From positions 30,683,250 to 30,747,249 of the forward strand of contig OZ023274.1 of NCBI GenBank assembly GCA_964007475.1: a stretch of 64,000 nucleotides of DNA, given 5' to 3'. The stretch comes from Hybos culiciformis (lineage: Eukaryota; Arthropoda; Insecta; Diptera; Hybotidae). A program made the position numbers and the translations under genes. Below are positions 24,208 through 34,200 of the stretch, in pieces (position 1 is the first letter of the stretch; every line of letters starts with the position of its first letter). The notes below the pieces were generated by a model, which had not been told where the DNA came from, made no database searches, and worked only from the letters and a program-made list of their open reading frames with translations.

Positions 24208-24618
24208 CAGAGTATTTAGCTTAATTTTTTTAAATCAAATGTTAGTCAGAGTAAAGTTATTTTTATTTCAAAATAAATTCAATGGATTCCAAAAATTTCT
24301 CTAGGCGTAAGTGAAGTTTACGTGTGCAAGCTCGATTTGGCTGAAACTTGTTGAGGGGGTAAAGGCGCCATAAACTCCAAATTCAAAAATGGTTTCGGGT
24401 TTCAGAGATATGGTCCTCATAATGTATAAAAATGTTTAAAATAGAAAGCTGTTATGCTGAATGGGGGACAGCTTTCGCCTCGCTTAAACCCCCAGGGGTT
24501 TTTGTGGTTTCGACTTCGCAAAAAAAAAGGGCAAGTGGGAACTATTTTTTTACTTCAAAGGTGTGTGGAAACAAAACATCTAAAATAGTGAAAAATGGAT
24601 ATTATATAAAACACCCTG
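24208..24618. mobile_element. Tc1/mariner-like MITE, 411 bp
   Basis: The right end reversed is CAGGGTGTTTTATATAA and the left end is CAGAGTATTTAGCTTAA. Both are flanked by TA (24206-24207 and 24619-24620), the target duplication of this superfamily. The open frame at 24432-24644 crosses the right end and is taken as chance. Confidence 0.55.
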
Positions 24619-25003
24619 TACTGTTAATGTATTGGTCTCACTAACATATGTAAGAGAAATACTTTCTTCTAGAGCTGGATTTACTCTTCCTTTAGTATTT
24701 ATTCGTAGTAGACTAGAAATTAAAAAAAATTTAAAATTGATCTTAATTTATAATTTTTGAAGTTAATACTTCTTTAGGCGCGTTGTATGATATAATTGAG
24801 TTATTCTGTAGAGAGTAAAAATTTATTTTCGGAAACTCATTCAACATTCGAGTTCGAAATCGCGACATAGTTTTTTGACGTTTCAATACTCAAAAAAATG
24901 AGTGGTCCACTCAATAATCATTTGTCATTTATAAAAACAAAATTATTTGGCGCGAAAATTTTAAATTTAAATTATTTTTTAAAAATCTTTCGTTTACAAA
25001 TTA

Positions 25004-25434
25004 AGGTCGGTATTCAACTGAAGATAAATTACAATATAAATTTTATCTTGAAAAGGAACATTATTGAGTGAGATAAAAATTGACACTTGACTTTCTGACT
25101 TATATAGTATCTAAACAAATTTATTTTTAATTTACTTACCTTCCAACTTTCATCCATTTTATTTAATTAATTTTACCAATATTATTTTATTTTATTAAAT
25201 TAAACTATTATTTTAGTTTTCTGATTTTTGTTTGTTTTCTTCAAACAACAAACGTCAAATTCGTTTTACACGACCTAATGTCAAAATTTACCTTGAAAAG
25301 AATGTTCAAAACATTCTTTGCAAGATAAATTTTTGAAGTTGGGCACCGATAAATTAAATTCACTCAACTAAAATTTATCTCAGATATAATTTTATATGAA
25401 AAAGTTGATTTTATCTCCAGTTAAATACCGACCT
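25004..25434. mobile_element. PIF/Harbinger-like MITE, 431 bp
   Basis: The left end is AGGTCGGTATTCAACTGAAG and the reversed right end is AGGTCGGTATTTAACTGGAG. Similarity extends through GATAAA. TTA occurs on both sides (25001-25003 and 25435-25437), the usual 3-bp target duplication of this superfamily. The interior is non-coding with smaller inverted words. Confidence 0.7.
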
Positions 25435-25464
25435 TTATTTAAAATTAAAAAAAATTTTTTCGTA

Positions 25465-26285
25465 ATAGGTAGCTCTCATGAAATAAAGATTATCTGACCA
25501 AAAATTTTGGGTAGGGAGCTACGGTTAGGGCCTTCCGGGCTCAAAATATACAAACATTTTTTTTTTTTTCAAAATAGGTAGCTCTGGTGAAATAAAGATT
25601 ATCTGACCAAAAATTTTGGGTAGGGAACCACGGTTAGGGTCTTCCCGGCTCAAAATGTGCAAAAAAAAAATTTCAAAATAGGATGCTCCGGTGAAATAAA
25701 GATTACCTGACCAAAAATTTTGGGTAGGTAGTTACAGTTAGGGTCTTCCCGGCTTAAAATATGCAAAAAAAAAAAATTCAAAATGTGCAGCTCCGGTGAA
25801 ATAAAGATTACCTGACCAAAAATTTTGGGTAGGGAGCTACGGTTAAGGTCTTCCCGGGTCAAAATATGAAAAAAAAAAATCAAAATAAATAAAGATGAAA
25901 TAAAGATTACCTGACATAAAATTTTGGGTAGGGAGCTACGGTTAGGGTCTTCCCGGTTCAAAATATGCAAAAAAAAATGTTTTTTCAAAAAAGGCAGCTC
26001 CGGTGAAATAAAGATTACCTGACCAAAAATTTTGGGTAGGTAGTTACAGTTAGGGTCTTCCCGGCTTAAAATATGCAAAATAAAAAATTCAAAATAGGCA
26101 GCTCCGGTGAAATAATGATTACCTGACCAAAAATTTTGGGCAGGGAGCTACAGTTAGGGTCTTCCCGGGTCAAAATATGAAAAAATAAATTTCAAAATAA
26201 ATAAAGATGAAATAAAGATTACCTGACCTAAAATTTTGGGTAAGGAGCTACGGTTGGGGTCTTACCGGCTAAAAATATGCAAAAC
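25465..26285 (+). repeat. Tandem satellite array, eight units of about 104 bp, partly three-unit higher order
   Basis: Units begin near 25465, 25571, 25674, 25782, 25880, 25986, 26092 and 26192. Each carries GAAATAAAGATTACCTGACC, AAAATTTTGGGTAGGGAGCT and GGTTAGGGTCTTCCCGG type blocks. Units 3 and 6 share a GTAGTTACAG variant. Units 4 and 7 share the CCCGGGTCAAAATATGAAAA ending. Units 5 and 8 share a shortened AAATAAATAAAGATG start. So units 3-5 recur as 6-8 with a period near 311. A 142-codon minus frame through the array (25650-26078) is a by-product of the repeat. Confidence 0.88.
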
Positions 26286-26506
26286 ACACACGAAGCAGTC
26301 ATAGGAACTGCTGAAAGAAATTAATACTTAAAAGCTTTAAACTATGAAATAACAGTGGCTAAAAATAATGGACTGCTTTTGGACTGATTTTTATTCTTAT
26401 TTACATTTTGTACTGAGCAGCCCATCATTTGTAGCCACTATTATGTCATAGTTTAAAGCTTTTAAGTATTAACTACTTTCGGCAGTTCCTATGACTGCTT
26501 CGTGTG
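26285..26506. mobile_element. Hairpin MITE, about 220 bp, next to the satellite
   Basis: The left arm 26287-26376 begins CACACGAAGCAGTCATAGGA. The right arm 26416-26506 is its near-perfect reverse complement over about 90 bases, with TACTTAAAAGCTTTAAACTA fully shared. The loop is about 40 bases. The target duplication cannot be set because of flanking A/T runs. Confidence 0.75.
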
Positions 26507-26850
26507 TTTTTTTTTTGATAAAAAAGGTTAACAATGTAAACATCTGACAATTTTTTTACGGACAATAATTCTAGGTCTAGAATTATTCTCAACAGTACTT
26601 GAAATTGATTCAAATTCTTTTATATTTGTACATGTACACTATATTTGACTTATTCAATTTATATTTTTAGCTCATTTTCACACTAAAAGGTCTACTATGA
26701 AATATGTAATCTTGTTTGCGGCCATCCAAGTTAAGGGATGAAATTTTATGATTTCTGATTCAAAAGCCAGAAGCTCTCAACTCACGCATAATTATAATAT
26801 ATGTGTAATATATGTATAATATATGTATATATTGTCGACATGGTGTAGAG

Positions 26851-27714
26851 CAGGCCTAGGCAGACTTTTGGAGCTTAGGAGCTACTCCGAATTTTTACAG
26901 AATCCAGCGATCTACCACATTATTTTAACTAGTATATTAAACCTAACAATATAAATACCTTAAAATACTCATATAGTGGGAAATATATGAAAAACAAAAG
27001 TTACATAATTTTAATATAACAAAAATATTTTTTATTTTTTCTTCAAAAAATAGCATATACAAAATTCATATCATGGAAATCATTGCGTGGCCTCAACTAA
27101 TTTTGAAAATTTCGGTGTGTAGTTGCTAACTGCCAGTCGTAAACATGCACATAAGTGTTTATCTGTGAGGGAAGTACGATATTTTGACTTAACTATATTC
27201 ATTGTCGAGAATGCAGACTCACACAAATAAGTTGAGCCAAAAAAGCATGTCAAATACAACGCAACCTTTCTTAAATTAGGATATTTTTCATTACTTATCA
27301 AATTTCAGAAATCCTTTTCATTGCTATGTGCTTTTAAGTTTAAGTCGCTTTGTATAAGAAGGGCCCCATCTTCAATATCCAATGAAAATAAAGTATTTAT
27401 TCGGTTTACAACTTCGTTGATATCAAAAATTCCAAATGGATTGCACATAAATGTAACGACAGATTCTAGTTGGGTAAACTCTTGAAATCGATTTTCAAAT
27501 TCAGAGGAAAGAGATAATATATTCTCACAGTACTTGTTTTTGTCAATTGCTTTTCCAGTTGTTAGAACTTCATCTGACAGATTTCCAAAATTTTTTTTTT
27601 TAGAAAATTTTTTTTTTAGAAATTTTTTTTCTGAACGTTGATTTTCTGAACGGTCTACTCGAAATAGCTTCGCGGTCCACCAGTGGACCGCGATCGACGA
27701 GATGCCCAGGCCTG
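26851..27714 (-). mobile_element. hAT element, 864 bp, internally deleted, with perfect 8-bp target duplication
   Basis: The ends are CAGGCCTAGGCAGACTTTTG on the left and, reversed, CAGGCCTGGGCATCTCGTCG on the right. GTGTAGAG occurs immediately outside both (26843-26850 and 27715-27722). The right end also contains a small palindrome (CGCGGTCCAC/GTGGACCGCG). It carries the C-terminal part of a GTF2IRD2/EPM2AIP1-like hAT transposase in minus orientation. Most of the transposase is deleted, so it could move only with outside help. Confidence 0.9.
27080..27595 (-). pseudogene. hAT transposase C-terminal fragment (GTF2IRD2-like), one premature stop
   Basis: The frame reads NLSDEVLTTGKAIDKNKYCE, later FVENR-like FENRFQEFTQLESVV, then LKAHSNEKDF, a TGA (27305-27307), then NLISNEKYPNLRKVALYLTC and ESAFSTMN. 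The last blocks are the hAT dimerisation region. The TGA replaces what is normally Trp in this family, one base from TGG. Apart from that the frame is open for about 170 codons, so this copy is fairly young. It lacks the N-terminal and most catalytic parts. Confidence 0.88.
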
Positions 27715-28650
27715 GTGTAGAGGTATTGCCCTTATCCTATGGCATGTTCGGTAGTGGGTTCGATTCCCACCTCGGACTGGAATTTGTGTTAATTTCTCAA
27801 TTTGTATCACTTGAATTTGAGCGTTTGTGTTGTTTTTTTTTTGTAAGCTCAAATCGACTGAAGAAGAAGTATTTGAACTAGTCGGAAAATCTTGTAAATC
27901 ATTGTTCATAACTCATTTATAAAAGGTTCTGTTTTATGTTTTTATAGAATATAGAAAGCAATGAAAATTTATTGTTAACTTTGAACGCATGAAAAACAAT
28001 TATTTTTTTACAGTTTTCTTCTTCATTTTCACTGCATTTAAAGAAAAACATAGATATTTTGAATCAAAAACGCAAGTAATTAATTTTTATATGTTCAGCC
28101 GCTTCAAGACCAATTTCGTACTATATACTATATTTCTTACTGTACTATTTCGTATATAAAAACATTTATTTAAAATTTTAATTAAACTAAAATTTGAAAT
28201 GAATAATTGATTAAAATTTTTCTTGTATTTAATGGTTTTCTAAAATCTTAAACTGATTTCAAAAAACTTTCATAATTTATTGTTTATTATATATAGAAGA
28301 AAATTTTTAGATTTATGTTGCATGAAAAATTCAGATTTTTCTCCTACGTATGCATTATACAACACATATATATACATAGGTATATGTAATTTTCTATCAA
28401 AATTTAATTAATTCATGCGCTAAAAATGTTATCTTTCTGTATAAGTATGTATATAAGAAGTTTTGTGCATAAAATTTATTTTTTTTTGTTTTTATTTATT
28501 TTATTTTATGTATGTACATATAAAAAAGTATAACAAAAAGTTAAAACTAAAAGTTTCTATTGCATAATTTATTATTCATCAAAAGCTTAAAATAACACTG
28601 TACATAAGATCATTTTGCCGAATTAAATTCTAACACCTCCTAAGCCAATA

Positions 28651-28678
28651 AATAATAATAATAATAATAATAAAAATA
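28651..28678 (+). repeat. AAT microsatellite
   Basis: About eight AAT units within a longer A-rich stretch. Confidence 0.85.
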
Positions 28679-30546
28679 AAATGAAAAGTTAGAAGTATGA
28701 AATGTATTTAAAAATCTCTATTAAAAGAAAGACACTTTGCTTTTTTTTATGCTTCCATGAGTTTTACAGGAATATATAGATTTAATTTTGCAAAAATGAT
28801 AATTATATTAAGTTTTTAAGTAAATATTATTTTATGATTACAACAAAAAAAATAGAAAGCAGTTTCAATAAATTTCAAATGCCATCACAATCGGAATTAA
28901 TTATATAAATGTACAAGCATGTTTGTCTGTGATCTAACCATTCGCCGAAAAATATATTTTCCATTCTATTATAGCAAAAAATGGAAATTAATTAACAAAA
29001 ATGTTTGTTGATATATTATTTTTGACTTTTTCTCTCCCTATTCTGTTGTATGTTGTTTAATTTAATTCATTGTTGTTTTTAATCCGAATTATGTTTTATT
29101 GATTGTATGTGCATTATTAGGCACGCGTTTGTTTTTTTTTAAGTTAGAAAATGGTGATGGGTGTTTGATTGCTGCAGATTTAATTTTATATAAAAAAAAA
29201 GACTAAAAACATCCGCAGGAGATCTAATTTATATCTATTCAATATTCTATTTGATCAAAAATTTAAATATAGAATAATGAAATTATTATATTATTGTTAT
29301 ATGTATTCTCAATCACATTTTTTTTTATTTAATTTTAACATTATAATATTTATTAGAGGGGAACATTTTTTTTCTGAACTTCATAAATTTGTAGTTGCTC
29401 CAAATAGTTACAAAGATTTTTTTTTTTTAATTCGGAAAAGCTTGGTTATATACAAGGCTGATCGATTCAGACAGGCTAGGGCGTAGATTTTATATACGGA
29501 TACAAATTATATGTAAATCAAAATAATCAATATTTTGAAATAATTGATTTATTACAAATCCGTTATTTCGCACAATTTGTTATTATTTGCAGTTTGCAGC
29601 ATAACTTGAAAAATTTATATGAAAATTAATTGTGTGCGTGCTTTTCCGAGCCTTTCTATATTTATTGGCGTCGGTTATATAAACTCGTAATATGCAATTA
29701 TTATTGAGCTCGGCTGTTGTGTTTTTATTGCTTTTTAAAATATTTTAAACTATTAGACAGTATCAAGGGTTTGCAAGAATAAATTTTTATTTTCAGCTTT
29801 TTGCTTTTTATTTCTTTTGAATATTATTTATATATTTAAAGTAGAGAACTTAAATCATTGATAGGTACTTATACTATAAATTTTACAGAAATATATAAAG
29901 GTAGAATTATTTTATAGGAAATTTGTTTTAATTGCTGTCATCATACAAAACTCTTTTCATTTATTGAACATAAAAAAAACAGAAGAAAATTATACAAGTG
30001 AAAATCTAAAAAGTAGAGAAAAGTTTTTAGTTTTTTTTTTTTTTATTATTTTGAGGGTTTAGGTTTTTTGGTCAAAATGTTTGTTTTTGAATTGAAAATA
30101 TTTTAAATGTTTTTTTATTTTTTTTTATTATATTATTTTCCTATAGGTACATTACTTGTGCATTTAGCTTCACTTGTATTTTATTTTACTTGAGTAAATA
30201 TTTAAGATTGGAATATATACATTATTTCCGGGAAAAAGAAATCTTTCTAAATGGTTTTGTTTAGAAAACTCTAAAACCTGGTGGTATAGAAAGATAGTAA
30301 AAAATAAAAAATTTAAAATTGAATATCAAATTTATTTTTATTATTTTTTTCAAGAGTTTAAAAGGTTTTTGTAATATTTTATAGATTGCCACTTTTGGTA
30401 CTTCTTATATTATAATAAAAAAATTTAAAAATATATATAATATGTATTGATAGTATAATGAGAGGGAATGTTTATTTTAGGAAAATTATATTTTTATACA
30501 TATTTTTATCTCATTACAAAAAAATTTATTTAATTTTGCGTATCCA

Positions 30547-30641
30547 GAGATCATAATATCAATTTGATGGTTGCGAAGCTAAACAGGTATAACTAGGTCT
30601 GGTAAAGTTTGAGTATTAATACCGGGTTTATAGTGCACAAC
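30547..30641 (+). pseudogene. 5S rRNA-derived sequence (pseudogene or SINE3 head)
   Basis: GAAGCTAAACAGG matches the 5S internal control region (GAAGCTAAGCAGG) at 12 of 13 bases. Downstream, GGTCTGGTAAAGTTTGAGTA and AATACCGGGTTTATAGTGC line up in order and at about the right spacing with the 5S CTGGTTAGTACTTGGATGGG and AATACCGGGTGCTGTAGGC blocks. The 5' third is weakly similar. It is too diverged to be a working 5S gene. 5S-headed SINEs (SINE3) exist, so a retroposon is possible. Confidence 0.6.
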
Positions 30642-31068
30642 TGTGGTAAGTCATTCAAAAAACATAAATTGAATAAATAGAAATATACTTAATTATAATA
30701 TTTCGATCTGTAAAACTTTAGGACCATATTGATTGTTGTCATAATTTTATATCAGTACCTATCAATCAATTTTTTTTTATTGTATTTAAAAGAGTTATAA
30801 AAGTAAATAACATAATTTTTCATCTTTAGATAGATAATAGATATTCTCATTATATGAACTTTACAAAACAAAAATATTATTATTTGTTATTTAGATTGCT
30901 TTCGTTCAATTTTCACTTTACTACATTCTTTAATTTATATATATAGGAAAATTAATTCATTTTCAATAGAAAATATATGAATTTTAATGAATTATTGAAA
31001 AGTTTTTAATACCCAAAATTATAACAAGTTTTTCATGTACATATATATATATACTCTTGTGTAATTTG

Positions 31069-31268
31069 NNNNNNNNNNNNNNNNNNNNNNNNNNNNNNNN
31101 NNNNNNNNNNNNNNNNNNNNNNNNNNNNNNNNNNNNNNNNNNNNNNNNNNNNNNNNNNNNNNNNNNNNNNNNNNNNNNNNNNNNNNNNNNNNNNNNNNNN
31201 NNNNNNNNNNNNNNNNNNNNNNNNNNNNNNNNNNNNNNNNNNNNNNNNNNNNNNNNNNNNNNNNNNNN
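31069..31268. other. Assembly gap of 200 N
   Basis: Exactly 200 unknown bases, the size of a conventional placeholder, so the true distance is unknown. The gap is preceded by a short TA repeat. Confidence 1.
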
Positions 31269-34200
31269 GAAAAATTGATAATAAAATATATGGTGAATTT
31301 TCCAAGATTTGTGGTGATTCAGTTATACATACTTGAATGATTTTTTTTTGTAGATTTATTCCACAAAGCCAGAATGTTATTGTTATTAAGTTTTCTTGAA
31401 TTAAAAACTATAAACTTAATGTGAAAAAAAAAAGTTAAGAATTATACAAGATTAAAATATTAATTTAGATAGTTTGATTTAATTTATATATAATTATTAT
31501 AAAGATAATTTTAAGTCGTTTTCCGACTGAAAGTATTTTTTTTTTATTTTATTATTTAATATTTGTAAGAGCCACGAGCTCACTATATTTGTTATATGGG
31601 CTTAGAAATCATTTTTTTAAATTAATTTTCTTGTTTTTATAATGTCCAGATCCTAAAACTAAAATTGATATTGCTGACATAAAAGTTTAAGTTCAGTCCT
31701 ATATAATACGTAGTTACATATGTGAACTGTTATTTTTGAAAGTGGTATAAGTCCATTTTTTCATGTATAATTTTTTCATCTAAATATGGAGAGAAGGTGG
31801 CTATATCTTACTAAAATTACGCTTAACTAATTTTTTTTTAAAAGTGGACTTATTCCACTTAAAAAAAAAAAAACGGTTCATATATTAAATTAATATTTAA
31901 AATTTTATAAATTCGCATAAATTTAAGTATATGTGTATGTATATGGTTTATTGGTTATATACATGAATAGGGAATTTTGAAGGATAATTATAAAAATTTG
32001 CGTGATAATAATAATTTTTAACATAATTGAAAAAGGTAATAATTTTGCAAATAACAGATCAAGGTTAAAATTATGTGGTATTTTTTAAACTGAAATTATA
32101 AAATATTAATCAATATTGCCAAAAAAAAATATTTTTTATTCATTTAAAAACAACCATACCCATATAAAATCTTTTAAATGATAATTTTCAAGCCATGGAT
32201 TCATATATATGTTATAGATATTTATATTTCTTAAATTAAACTGAATCAAAAAACTAACATTGTTGTACAACACAACATTGTAGGTAGACATTAGAGAGAC
32301 ATTCTCGACTTTAAAACCTAAATTAGCAATTGTATCATTTTTTTTTCTTTCAATTCAAAATATAAACAATTTATTGTAATAATAATTTGATTTGTTTTTC
32401 AGTTTAATGAATGAATTTCTCTTAATTTCTCGAATAATTTCCTTATTGGAATGCGCATGTTTTTTATTATATATTCTTGAAGAGAAAATCTTGGACACAA
32501 ATTTTATTTCATTCTCAAATATTTAATGTTTTTGTTTTTTATCTATAGACTAAAAAAAAAAGAAAATCAAAATTTCCATTAATTTTCCATAAACAAAATA
32601 TCCTTAAAAAAATTCCCTTAGACAGTGTTATTATATTTTACACTGATATTATTTTATACATTCAGGAAAAGGATATAAGCGAAGGATATTATTGTTATTG
32701 AAGTTAAATCAACTTTAAACCGAGTACGGTGAAGTTCGTTAAAATTTCCATACTAAATATTTTTTTCTTTAATTCGGAATTTTCACAAAAGAAAAATTAA
32801 AAAAAGAAAATTATACTATATATGAATTTTCTAAAAAAAAATAATGAAAATCTCTGGAAAAATATTTCCGAATTAAAATATAAGAAAAAAAAAAAATTAA
32901 AATTATAAAAATACAAAATCAATAAAATAACACTTAATAAAATTAATAATAAAAAAAAAAAATTAATTAAGGAGAAAAAGTTCGAAAAAAAAAAAAAATA
33001 AATAAATTTTTTTTCTGGGAAATTAAGAGATAAATTTTCTCATATCTAAAGAAAAATAACTAACAAATAAAACAAAATTAATAAAATAAATAAAATTTTT
33101 TTATTTTTAATTTTGTCCAAAATGTGACTAAAAATTGGTGTCCATTTTTAAAACTCTGGTTTTTAAAAGTAATATAAAATTTTAACTATTTTAATGTTAA
33201 AAAATTTAGCTGGCCAAAAGATTTCAATTACAATGCAAAATATTTTGATAACTTGAATTTTGAAGCAAAAATATTAATTACTTTAATATAGTTGGTCATA
33301 GAAATCCATTCTTATCAAAAAGTTTGATTTTAGAATCGGACTAGAAGTTTAAAATTAAAAAAAAGGTGTAATTAATGTATTTTAAAGCTTCTTCGAATAT
33401 ATTAAATTGGAACAATTTCAAAAATCTTCATGCATTATGTCTGTTAGACCCTTTTTTAACTTTATTCAATTAAGAATATGCAAATGGATAGAAATACCTT
33501 CAGTACTAATTACTTATTTGACTTTGTATGTCCTTCCCATTTCTTGCTCTTACATTATTCAGCATTAAAATATATACGAAAATTTAAATTATTTGTGATC
33601 CCTTAATTTAATTTAAATTCATTTTTCTAACCGGATTCTTCCCGATTTCCCACAATTATATACACTTATTGAAGCAATACATTTATTCTCGATATCGCAT
33701 ATCTTATAGAATAATTGTAGAAGAATTCTATAAATTTTTTGAACACTTTGGCAATAGAATTGTGTAATTAGTTGAATTCTGTTATTCAATACCCATAATA
33801 ATAAACTTACGGAGATTCTACCAAATATATGACAATGAATATTTACAAGAAAAAAATCCAGGTTAAGCAAAGATATTGTTAAAGCTTAACTGTGCACATA
33901 TGATTGAACATTTTTCTCATAATCAATCATAATGGAATTTGATGAATTTGAAAATATAAGTTATTTCCTACCATTTTACAAATCCCTTATTTTAATTCGC
34001 ACACAAGAAACAATTTCAACAAAAATTTTTTATTTTAATTCATAAAAAATAGTTTCAAGTAATAAATTTAAGATTTATTTAATGAAACATAAAAGTAAAG
34101 TATAATAAATTTTAAGACCTGGAGATACATTGAGTACAATATAATATAATATCGCACTAGATTGAATGAAGAATTAAAACAATATTGCCTTATATTTTAT

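Larger units (their letters stand above)
26834..27878 (+). mobile_element. tRNA-derived SINE, copy 1, split by a hAT insertion
   Basis: The head at 26834-26850 (GTCGACATGGTGTAGAG) resumes at 27723 after the insertion. Joined in mind, it has an A box (TGGTGTAGAGG form) and a B box GGTTCGATTCC at 27757-27767, both matching polymerase III internal promoter consensus. The tail has a TTTGTGTTGTTTT stretch and CTCAAATCGACTGAAG. A second copy at 58848 shares the head, both boxes and the tail blocks, so this is a dispersed family and not a lone tRNA relic. Confidence 0.78.

Noticed and set aside
24432..24644. 70-codon plus-strand frame of fairly natural composition
   Set aside because: It runs across the right terminal repeat of a TA-flanked MITE and matches nothing I know.
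25650..26078. 142-codon minus-strand frame with repeated HILSREDPN / SLPKIFGQVIFIS blocks
   Set aside because: It is a read-through of the 104-bp satellite units; the repetition is of DNA and the frame is lost in the neighbouring units.
25465..26285. Regular repeats considered as a CRISPR array
   Set aside because: Units are contiguous satellite repeats without unique spacers, and the DNA is eukaryotic.
27655..27909. 84-codon minus-strand frame containing RGGNRTHYRTCHRIRA
   Set aside because: It is the antisense of the tRNA-derived SINE B-box region joined to the hAT end.
31033..31305. Open frames across the gap on both strands
   Set aside because: They are made of unknown bases.
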